The notes beneath the pieces were generated by a model that saw nothing but the letters and a program-made list of their open reading frames with translations, was not told the DNA's origin and ran no database searches. A DNA stretch of 26,132 nt from Thioglobus_B sp964558405 (GTDB taxonomy: Bacteria; Pseudomonadota; Gammaproteobacteria; PS1; Pseudothioglobaceae). Below are positions 7,581-13,808 of this stretch, piece by piece (positions within the stretch are counted from its first letter, which is position 1; each line of letters begins with the position of its first letter). Position numbers and translations under genes: made by a program. The stretch lies in NCBI GenBank assembly GCA_964558405.1, contig CAZLDG010000022.1, forward strand, positions 1 through 26,132, written 5' to 3'.

Positions 7581-7642
7581 GCGATTTTTAAGTGGATATC
7601 ATGTTTTATCATACCCAAAGCCAAATAGAACAATGCTTGAAA

Positions 7643-7656
7643 TAACAAGCTTGTTA
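7643..7656. promoter_or_regulatory. 14-bp perfect palindrome upstream of ldhA
   Basis: TAACAAGCTTGTTA is an exact palindrome centred about 70 bases upstream of the ldhA ATG, in an AT-rich gap between ldhA and the tRNA-Lys terminator. A possible -10 box (TATGAT) lies closer to ldhA. The site could be an operator. No regulator family is assigned. Confidence 0.35.
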
Positions 7657-7701
7657 AAATGGTTAAAAATAAAGACTTTGATTGCGCTTTATTTTGAGAA
7701 T

Positions 7702-7731
7702 AAAAAAAGGGATTCGCTTGGAATCCCTTTT
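7702..7731 (-). terminator. Rho-independent terminator of tRNA-Lys
   Basis: Read on the minus strand, AAAAGGGATTC pairs with GAATCCCTTTT around the loop CAAGC and runs into a T tract (TTTTTTT), seven bases past the tRNA 3' end. Classic intrinsic terminator. Confidence 0.88.
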
Positions 7732-7737
7732 GTAGTA

Positions 7738-7813
7738 TGGTGGGTCGTGAGCGATTCGAACGCTCGACCAGCGGATTAAAAGTCCGATGCTCTACCGGCT
7801 GAGCTAACGACCC
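7738..7813 (-). tRNA. tRNA-Lys (anticodon TTT)
   Basis: A 76-base cloverleaf on the minus strand with encoded 3' CCA (7738-7740). The acceptor arm GGGTCGT pairs with ACGACCC; the D-loop region is TAGCTCAGCCGGTAGAGCA; the anticodon loop CTTTTAA carries TTT; the T-loop is GTTCGAATC. It is nearly identical to E. coli tRNA-Lys in the acceptor and anticodon loop. It has its own promoter and terminator. The cognate synthetase gene lysS lies about 2.8 kb upstream on the same strand. Confidence 0.97.
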
Positions 7814-7820
7814 ATAAAAA

Positions 7821-7844
7821 AGTGAGATTATACTCAACCTCACT
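7821..7844 (-). terminator. Candidate weak ihfB terminator overlapping the tRNA promoter
   Basis: On the minus strand AGTGAG pairs with CTCACT around a 12-base loop and is followed by TTTTTT. It resembles a short intrinsic terminator after ihfB. Its loop contains the perfect -10 box of the tRNA-Lys promoter. A shorter alternative pairing (TGAG/CTCA) flanks the -10 box directly. The stem is short, so strength is doubtful. Confidence 0.35.
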
Positions 7845-7855
7845 CAAACAATCAA
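7827..7855 (-). promoter_or_regulatory. Promoter of tRNA-Lys
   Basis: On the minus strand TTGATT (7850-7855) and a perfect TATAAT (7827-7832) are separated by 17 bases. Transcription would begin near 7820, a few bases before the tRNA 5' end at 7813. It lies in the 49-base gap after ihfB. Confidence 0.7.
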
Positions 7856-7862
7856 TGAAAAA

Positions 7863-8141
7863 TTAACCTTTATTTACCATTTCTTTAAGCGCTTTTCCAG
7901 GCTTAAAAAACGGCACATATTTTTCCTTAACTTGGGTTTGTTTGCTGGTTTTTGGATTGATACCTAAGCGCGCTTTTCTGTGCTTTTTGTAAAAGCCACC
8001 AAAGCCTCGAATTTCAACACCTTCCCCTGAGGTAATGGCACTGGTCAATTCTTGCAAAATGGTCTCTACCGCCAACTTTGCTTCCGCCTTAGATAAGTCG
8101 GATTTTTGCGCGATGTTAAGAATTAAATCGGTTTTTTTCAT
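7863..8141 (-). CDS. ihfB: Integration host factor beta subunit
   Basis: A 92-residue HU/IHF-family DNA-bending protein. The call as the IHF beta subunit rests on IRGFGGF, the beta-arm region with the INPKT motif (Pro intercalates DNA in this family), the ending KYVPFFKPGKALKE, and its position after rpsA, the classical cmk-rpsA-ihfB order. It pairs with IHF alpha, encoded elsewhere, to form a sequence-specific heterodimer that bends DNA by about 160 degrees. ATG at 8141 has no Shine-Dalgarno sequence; a 13-bp hairpin ends eight bases upstream. HU is the alternative, but gene order favours IhfB. Confidence 0.9.
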   Translation of the reverse strand: MKKTDLILNIAQKSDLSKAEAKLAVETILQELTSAITSGEGVEIRGFGGFYKKHRKARLGINPKTSKQTQVKEKYVPFFKPGKALKEMVNKG

Positions 8142-8142
8142 G

Positions 8143-8179
8143 ACTAATAAAACAATCGCACCTAGGGGTGCGATTGTTT
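8143..8179 (-). terminator. Strong hairpin between rpsA and ihfB
   Basis: AAACAATCGCACC (8150-8162) and GGTGCGATTGTTT (8167-8179) form a perfect 13-bp stem with a 4-base loop. On the minus strand it ends in TTTTATTAG, a short interrupted U run, then the ihfB ATG. It may be a partial terminator (attenuator) that lowers ihfB relative to rpsA, or a translational control element. Confidence 0.6.
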
Positions 8180-8187
8180 AATAGGAC

Positions 8188-9858
8188 TTACTTTTTCGCT
8201 TCTTTTAGTAGGTCACCTAGTGTTGAACCAGCTGCCTCTTCAGATTGCTTGTTGTAGTCATCCATTGCTGCTTTCTCTTCAGCAGAATCTTTAGCTCTGA
8301 TACTCACGTTAATGTTTCTAGAACGACGATCAGCCTGCATGATAACCACTTCCACTTCTTCTCCAGTCTTAAGTACTTGCGTTGCATCATCAACACGCTC
8401 TTCAGAGATTTCACCGGCCTTCAAGTAACCCGTTACACCGTCAGCTAGATTAACAACCGCACCACGTGCATCAACCTCAGCGATGGTTGCTTTCACAATT
8501 GAACCACGCTTGTTTGATGAAACGTATGAACCGAAGTCATCATCAGATAGCTGCTTAATACCTAGAGAGATACGCTCTTTCTCAGCATCGATGTTAAGGA
8601 TAACCACGTCAAGCTCTTGACCCTTAGAATAGTTTGCTACTACTTCATCAGCTGATTGCTTCTCCCAAGAGATGTCAGCTAGGTGAATTAGGCCATCAAT
8701 GCCGCCCGGAAGACCAACAAATAGACCAAAGTCAGTAATTGACTTAACGGTTACACCAATCTTGTCGCCCTTATTATGTGTGGCTTCAAATGCTTCCCAA
8801 GGATTCTCTTGCGCTTGTTTGATTGATAGTGAGATGCGGTGCTTAGACTCTTGAACATCTAAAATAACCACTTCCACTTCTTGACCCAGTTTCACAATCT
8901 TAGAAGGACGCGCATTGGCATTGGTCCAATCCATCTCAGATACGTGAACCAAACCTTCAACACCCTCTTCAATACGTACAAACGCACCATAGTCCGTTAG
9001 GTTAGAAACTGTACCTGAAACTTTCTTACCAATTGGAAGACGATCAGAAATACTATCCCAAGGGCTGGCAGTTAGCTGCTTCAGACCTAGTGATACACGC
9101 ATCTTCTCTTGGTCATAACTCAACACCTTAACGGTAATCTTATCGCCAATAGTAAGCTTTTCAGATGGGTGATTAACACGCTGCCATGAAATGTCAGTAA
9201 TATGTAGTAGGCCATCAACACCGCCTAGATCAACAAAGGCACCGTAGTCGGCCAAGTTCTTAACCACACCTTCGATTTCTTTACCTTCTTCTAGTGTTTC
9301 AAGTAGCGCTTCACGATCTGCTGAGTTAGCTTCTTGTAGTACGGCCTTTCTAGAGATAACGATGTTGTTTCTAACTTCGTCCATCTTAATAACTACCGCT
9401 TCGATTTCTTGACCCGTTAGGTATGAGAAATCCTTCACTGGACGTACATCCACTAGTGAACCTGGTAGGAATGCCTTAACCACGCCGATATCTACAGTTA
9501 GACCACCTTTCACAGCGCCTGTTACGATACCGCTAACCACTTCCTTAGAGTTCATGGCTACTTCTAATTGCTGCCACTGCTTGATGCGTTTCGCATCAGT
9601 ACGTGATAGAACCGTATTACCCAGGCCATCGTCGATTGATTTTAGTGCAACTTCTACAACGTCGCCTTCTGCAACCTCGAGTTCACCTTGTGGGTTTTTA
9701 AATTCGTCTAGAGAGACAAAGCCCTCTGATTTTAGGCCAACGTTTACAATCGCTTTTTCACGATTAAGACCTACTACAGTACCCATTAATAGAGCACCAA
9801 CTTTTACACTTTGTTGTTCTTGACTGTTTTCAAACAGTTCAGCAAATGATTCTGACAT
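8188..9858 (-). CDS. rpsA: 30S ribosomal protein S1
   Basis: A 556-residue protein, close to the 557 of E. coli, made of six S1 (OB-fold) repeats. Repeats 3-6 are clear: each has a strand such as VKNLADYGAFVDLGGVDG or VSNLTDYGAFVRIEEGVEG followed by GLLHITDISW or GLVHVSEMDW and a closing RISLGIKQL-like strand. Repeats 1 and 2 bind the ribosome (via S2), and 3-6 bind mRNA and allow initiation on structured or SD-poor leaders. The product sits on the 30S platform. The gene follows cmk by 90 bases and precedes ihfB. The leader shows no Shine-Dalgarno sequence before the ATG (TCTAAATATATATATG), as in other gammaproteobacteria where S1 controls its own translation. Confidence 0.98.
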   Translation of the reverse strand: MSESFAELFENSQEQQSVKVGALLMGTVVGLNREKAIVNVGLKSEGFVSLDEFKNPQGELEVAEGDVVEVALKSIDDGLGNTVLSRTDAKRIKQWQQLEVAMNSKEVVSGIVTGAVKGGLTVDIGVVKAFLPGSLVDVRPVKDFSYLTGQEIEAVVIKMDEVRNNIVISRKAVLQEANSADREALLETLEEGKEIEGVVKNLADYGAFVDLGGVDGLLHITDISWQRVNHPSEKLTIGDKITVKVLSYDQEKMRVSLGLKQLTASPWDSISDRLPIGKKVSGTVSNLTDYGAFVRIEEGVEGLVHVSEMDWTNANARPSKIVKLGQEVEVVILDVQESKHRISLSIKQAQENPWEAFEATHNKGDKIGVTVKSITDFGLFVGLPGGIDGLIHLADISWEKQSADEVVANYSKGQELDVVILNIDAEKERISLGIKQLSDDDFGSYVSSNKRGSIVKATIAEVDARGAVVNLADGVTGYLKAGEISEERVDDATQVLKTGEEVEVVIMQADRRSRNINVSIRAKDSAEEKAAMDDYNKQSEEAAGSTLGDLLKEAKK

Positions 9859-9948
9859 ATATATATTTAGATGTTGACCGGTAATTCGTAAGCCAAATGC
9901 GGTGATGCTTAGTTATTATCGGGTTAATTATTTTTTGAAACTTTCCGC

Positions 9949-10614
9949 TTAAGTTTCAACTAGTTCCATAACTTGGGTTATGACCTCATCAATTGACAAA
10001 TCGGTTGTATCAATCACTAAGGCGTCTTCAGCAGGCTTAAGCGGTGAGTGTTTGCGTGATGAATCGCGCTGATCTCTAGCCTCAACCTCTGCTAAGATTT
10101 GCGAGATTATACCCTCATGCCCTGCCTCTTGCAATTGTTTTAAGCGTCTATTTGCCCTTTCCTGGGCGCTGGCGGTTAAATAAACTTTAAACGGCGCATC
10201 AGGAAAAACCACCGTGCCCATATCTCGACCATCGGCCACCAGGCCAGGGAATTGAGCAAAATCTTGTTGGCGCTTAAGCAGTGCAGCGCGCACTACGCCA
10301 ATTGAGGCGATTTTTGAGGCCATCTCACCGGTCTGTTCCGTGCGCAGTACATCAGAGACTTCTTTGCCGTTTAAATAGACACTAACCAACTCACTACCCG
10401 ACTCGGTTCTAAATTCTAAATCCAAGTCTTTGGCAATCTCGACCAGGCCAGATTCATCAGTCGTGTCTATTCCTTGCGCATCCACTGCTAAGGCAAAAGC
10501 GCGATAAATTGCACCTGAATCTAATAGGTGCCAACCTTGGGTTTGTGCCACCAAGCGCGCCACTGTACCCTTGCCAACACCTGAAGGGCCGTCAATGGTT
10601 AAAACTGGAATCAT
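9949..10614 (-). CDS. cmk: Cytidylate kinase
   Basis: A 221-residue (d)CMP kinase that makes CDP from CMP and ATP in the cytoplasm. The P-loop GPSGVGKGT lies at 8-16; the CMP-binding DGRDMGTVVFPDA motif lies near 130; the Arg-rich lid NRRLKQLQ is present, and RDQRDSSRKHSPLKPA is the family's typical distal motif. Length is normal. The ATG (10612-10614) overlaps the lysS stop TGA (10611-10613) as ATGA, so translation is probably coupled to lysS. The rpsA gene follows 90 bases downstream. cmk-rpsA is conserved in gammaproteobacteria; lysS upstream is unusual. Confidence 0.97.
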   Translation of the reverse strand: MIPVLTIDGPSGVGKGTVARLVAQTQGWHLLDSGAIYRAFALAVDAQGIDTTDESGLVEIAKDLDLEFRTESGSELVSVYLNGKEVSDVLRTEQTGEMASKIASIGVVRAALLKRQQDFAQFPGLVADGRDMGTVVFPDAPFKVYLTASAQERANRRLKQLQEAGHEGIISQILAEVEARDQRDSSRKHSPLKPAEDALVIDTTDLSIDEVITQVMELVET

Positions 10615-12250
10615 TCTGGGCGCATGTGCGGGAACAACAATACGTCGCGAATCGATGGCGAATCGGTAAAGAGCATCACCAAACGATCGATACCAATACC
10701 CTCACCCGCTGTTGGTGGCATACCATATTCTAGCGCGCGAATATAGTCTGCATCATAATGCATAGCCTCGTCATCACCGGCGTCTTTTTCTGCAACTTGT
10801 TGACGGAAACGCTCAGCCTGATCCTCGGCATCGTTTAACTCAGAAAAACCATTGGCAATCTCACGTCCNNNNNNNNNNNNNNNNNNNNNNNNNNNNNNNN
10901 NNNNNNNNNNNNNNNNNNNNNNNNNNNNNNNNNNNNNNNNNNNNNNNNNNNNNNNNNNNNNNNNNNNNCAGCCTGATCCTCGGCATCGTTTAACTCAGAA
11001 AAACCATTGGCAATCTCACGTCCACCAATAAACAACTCAAAACGATCAGTAATAAACGGATTGTCATCATTACGACGCGCTAGTGGAGACACCTCGGTTG
11101 GGTATTCGGTAATAAAGGTTGGCTGCATGAGTTTTTCTTCAACCGTTGCCTCGAAAATCTCAATTTGAATCTTGCCCAGACCCCAAGAATCCTTCACATG
11201 AATTCCGAGTTTTTCTGCGGTTTGCTTGGCGTTATCCTTGCTTAAATCCTCAGCGCTTAGGTTAGGATTGTATTCCAAAATCGAATCAAACACACTTAAG
11301 CGCTTAAAAGCTTGAGAGAAATCAAAAACATCACCCTGATAAGTAATGCTGGCACTGCCGCAAACATCCACAGCAATACCTCTAAATAAATTTTCAGTCA
11401 AATCCATAATCTCATGATAAGTAGCATAAGCCTGATAAAACTCAATCATGGTGAACTCAGGATTGTGGCGCGTCGATAAACCTTCGTTTCTGAAATTACG
11501 ATTGATTTCAAACACACGATCCATGCCGCCCACCACCAAGCGCTTTAAATAAAGCTCTGGGGCAATACGCAAATACATATCCACATCCAAAGCATTATGA
11601 TGTGTCTCAAACGGCTTAGCAGTAGCACCACCTGGAATGGTTTGCATCATTGGGGTTTCTACCTCTAAAAAATCATGATTATTAAAGAAGTTGCGAATAT
11701 AGCTCACAATCTGACTACGGCGCTTAAACACTTCGCGCGAGTCTTTATTCATAATCAAATCTACATAACGCTGGCGATAGCGAATCTCTTGATCCGACAG
11801 GCCATGGAATTTCTCCGGCAGTGGTCTGAGTGATTTGGTCAGCAGTTTAATCTCGTTAACACGTACCGATAGCTCGCCCACTTTGGTTTTAAATAGCGTA
11901 CCTGTAGCACCAACAATATCACCAATATCCCACTTTTTAAATTGCTCGTTATAAAAACCCTCAGCCAGTTCATCGCGGGTAACAAATAGCTGGATCTGCG
12001 CAGAAGAATCCTGAATATGGGCAAAACTGGCCTTACCCATGACACGTTTAAGCATCATACGTCCCGCCAAAGACACTTCAATAGTCTGCTCTTCTAACTG
12101 CTCTTTGGATAAGGCGTCGTATTGATCAATCAATTCTTGTGCCAAATTCACCGGCTTGAAATCATTGATAAAAGGATTACCATTTGCTCTTAAGTTTGCA
12201 AGCTTGGATCTTCTTTCTGCAATCAGTTTGTTATCGTCTTCAGTATTCAT
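10611..12250 (-). CDS. lysS: Lysine-tRNA ligase, class II (interrupted by an assembly gap)
   Basis: Class II lysyl-tRNA synthetase. An N-terminal anticodon-binding OB fold (about 55-140) is followed by the catalytic domain: motif 1 near 205, motif 2 RNFRNEGLSTRHNPEF near 251-266, and motif 3 GIGIDRLVML, encoded beyond the gap. The sequence carries 100 Ns (10869-10968), with 55 identical bases on each side. These add 155 bases, which shifts frame; a naive translation therefore stops wrongly at 10835. Removing the Ns and one copy gives 1485 bases, exactly 494 codons plus TGA at 10611, and a C-terminus FPHMRPE typical of LysS (E. coli 505 residues). The stop overlaps the cmk start; the TPR gene ends four bases upstream. 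So the gene is intact and the break is technical. Confidence 0.96.
10814..10868. repeat. Left copy of 55-base contig-end duplication
   Basis: Identical to 10969-11023. It is the overlap of two contig ends on either side of the N run, not a biological repeat: collapsing it restores the lysS frame exactly. Confidence 0.93.
10869..10968. other. Assembly gap of 100 Ns inside lysS
   Basis: Exactly 100 Ns, the usual placeholder for a gap of unknown size. The flanking sequences overlap by 55 bases, so the true gap length is probably negative (no missing DNA). Confidence 0.97.
10969..11023. repeat. Right copy of 55-base contig-end duplication
   Basis: Identical to 10814-10868. It encodes part of the LysRS region REIANGFSELNDAEDQA on the minus strand. 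The overlap length suggests a de Bruijn k-mer overlap of 55. Confidence 0.93.
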
Positions 12251-12254
12251 TTAA

Positions 12255-12923
12255 TCAGTGTTGTGTTTGTTGTTCTAATTCTTGCTGTGCTAAGGCTTTG
12301 GCCTTATCCAAATCTTGTTCGGATTCCCTATCCTTGCCTAGACGCTTTAATAAAGTGCCGCGATTATAATAAGCTTGATAAAAACCCTCATCCAGCTCAA
12401 TGGCCCGAGTTAAATCCTTATAGGCTAATTTATCTTCGCCAATTTTACTGTAAGCATTGCCACGATTGTAAAATGCTGCAATATATTGATCGTCCAAAAC
12501 AATGGCCTGAGAATAAGCACTAATTGCCTGCTGAGATCGATCCAGGCGATCATAACAATTCCCCAGATTATTATGACTACCCGCATCACTGGGATTGATC
12601 GCCAAGGCCTGTTCAAAATAGCCAATTGCCTTGTCAAAATTTTCTTGCTCTTGTTCCATATAGGCCATACAAAAATAGGCCTCTGAGCTATTGGGATTGG
12701 CTTTAATGCTGGCCATCATACTTTCAATGGCTAAATCCTGATTACCTTGAGACAGGTGCAGATTACCCAGTGATAAGTGACAATTGGCTGCCAACTCTGG
12801 AGTGCAAGCCTGATGCTTTAACACCTGATTCCAGGCTTGAATCGCCTTGGAAGTCTCACCACTTTTTTGCTGAGTATAAGCCTCAACCATTAAATTACCC
12901 AATTCTATTTCTGCTTGACTCAT
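12255..12923 (-). CDS. Tetratricopeptide repeat protein
   Basis: A 222-residue protein made almost wholly of TPR helices, with no signal peptide or membrane segment. About five or six 34-residue repeats are visible, for example AYFCMAYMEQEQENFDKAIG, SHNNLGNCYDRLDRSQQAIS, AFYNRGNAYSKIGEDKLAYK and AYYNRGTLLKRLGKDRESEQ. Such proteins are scaffolds for protein contacts; the partner is unknown. Its ATG overlaps the yjbQ stop (ATGA, 12920-12923), and lysS starts four bases after its stop, so it belongs to the ccmH-yjbQ-lysS-cmk unit. CcmI-type cytochrome assembly factors also carry TPRs, but this protein lacks the CcmI membrane part, so a link to ccmH is only a guess. Confidence 0.85.
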   Translation of the reverse strand: MSQAEIELGNLMVEAYTQQKSGETSKAIQAWNQVLKHQACTPELAANCHLSLGNLHLSQGNQDLAIESMMASIKANPNSSEAYFCMAYMEQEQENFDKAIGYFEQALAINPSDAGSHNNLGNCYDRLDRSQQAISAYSQAIVLDDQYIAAFYNRGNAYSKIGEDKLAYKDLTRAIELDEGFYQAYYNRGTLLKRLGKDRESEQDLDKAKALAQQELEQQTQH

Positions 12924-13330
12924 ACCAATGTAATTATAATTTTTCTTAAATTATTACCTGCGCGGTGCTCATATAAAAACAAACCCTGATAACGACCCAG
13001 AGCCAGTCTATTCTGTACTACCGGCACAGATTTGCTCTCTGAAGTGAGAATAGAGCGAATATGCCCCGAGGTATCAAAATCCCCCTCGTTATTATGCAAA
13101 TAACGCGTGTCGCCATCAGGTACGCTACGCTGCAAATAGCCTTCAATATCACTCAGTAAATTAGCATCCTCATTACCGGTAATCATTAGCGAAGCCGAGG
13201 TATGCAGCACAAAGACATTAGCCAGACAATTGCCAGGTGCTATTTGGGATAGTTCTTGATCAATCAGATCGCCAATCTGCAATGCACCACGCCCATGGGT
13301 TGGCACCTCAATCTCAAATTGGGCAATCAT
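12920..13330 (-). CDS. yjbQ: YjbQ/UPF0047 family protein
   Basis: A 136-residue single-domain protein of the UPF0047/YjbQ family. Conserved features are LHTSASLMI near 42-50, the acidic segment EGDFDTSGHIRS with its His, and LGRYQGLFLYEHR near 112-124. E. coli YjbQ shows weak thiamine-phosphate synthase activity; its real role is unsettled and the fold is trimeric with a metal-like His cluster. Length is normal. Its start overlaps ccmH (ATGA, 13327-13330) and its end overlaps the TPR gene, so it sits within a coupled operon. No thiamine gene is near. Confidence 0.9.
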   Translation of the reverse strand: MIAQFEIEVPTHGRGALQIGDLIDQELSQIAPGNCLANVFVLHTSASLMITGNEDANLLSDIEGYLQRSVPDGDTRYLHNNEGDFDTSGHIRSILTSESKSVPVVQNRLALGRYQGLFLYEHRAGNNLRKIIITLV

Positions 13331-13767
13331 TTTAATAACTCTTTAGCTTTAGTGGTATCCACAGTTTTCTTAACAGCAGTTTTTTTAGCCTTCACGCCGC
13401 GGATAAAAAACATCAAGCCCAGTGCTAAAAATACAAAGGGGGCAAACCATAGGATATAGGTCGAGGTTTTAACCGGTGGCTTAAACACCACAAAATCACC
13501 ATAGCGATCAGTCATAAAATCACGAATCTGATCATCACTTTTGCGCTCAAGTACCATGGTTCTTACTTTCTCACGCAAGTCTTTAGCCAAACCGGCATTG
13601 GATCCACCAATACTTTGACCCTGACACACTGGGCAACGAATCTCATCAATCAAAGCCCTATATTGAGATTCTTGCGCTGTACTTTCAAACTGCGTAGCCT
13701 CAATACTTTGAGCGTAGCTTGGCTGAATTAAACCAATCAGCAGAATAAAACGCATAAAATATCGCAT
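13327..13767 (-). CDS. ccmH: Cytochrome c-type biogenesis protein CcmH
   Basis: A 146-residue CcmH/CycL-type thiol oxidoreductase of the Ccm (System I) pathway, which keeps apocytochrome CxxCH cysteines reduced for haem attachment by CcmF/CcmH. Signal sequence at 1-19 (ending SYAQS), the active site RCPVCQGQSI near residues 44-53, a periplasmic three-helix bundle (AKDLREKVRTM, SDDQIRDFMTDRYGDFVVFKPP), then one C-terminal membrane helix (about 104-122) and a basic cytoplasmic tail. Usually ccmH ends a ccmABCDEFGH cluster; here it is alone, at the head of a lysS/cmk unit. It would serve the mini-cytochromes in this window. The start is ATG 13767; ATG 13755 is an alternative. Confidence 0.93.
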   Translation of the reverse strand: MRYFMRFILLIGLIQPSYAQSIEATQFESTAQESQYRALIDEIRCPVCQGQSIGGSNAGLAKDLREKVRTMVLERKSDDQIRDFMTDRYGDFVVFKPPVKTSTYILWFAPFVFLALGLMFFIRGVKAKKTAVKKTVDTTKAKELLK

Positions 13768-13770
13768 ACT

Positions 13771-13800
13771 TTGTCAAATGAAAAATAACCAAGTTAGAAT
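13771..13800 (+). promoter_or_regulatory. Promoter of uup (probably leaderless)
   Basis: TTGTCA (13771-13776, 5 of 6) and TAGAAT (13795-13800, 5 of 6) with an 18-base spacer. Transcription would start near 13807, two bases before the uup ATG at 13809. Confidence 0.5.
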
Positions 13801-13808
13801 TTTAACCC

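Noticed and set aside
7573..7843. Frames on both strands across the tRNA-Lys region (7573-7779 plus, 7577-7843 minus)
   Set aside because: They translate the tRNA, its terminator and the gap; no family resemblance. The tRNA and the hairpin explain this DNA.
10814..11023. 55-base direct repeat as a real duplication or recombination site
   Set aside because: It sits exactly at both edges of a 100-N gap and its collapse restores lysS, so it is technical.
10835..12250. lysS reading frame ending at 10835 with an X run and an odd tail
   Set aside because: The tail is out of frame because the N gap and the duplicated 55 bases add 155. The true stop is at 10611-10613.
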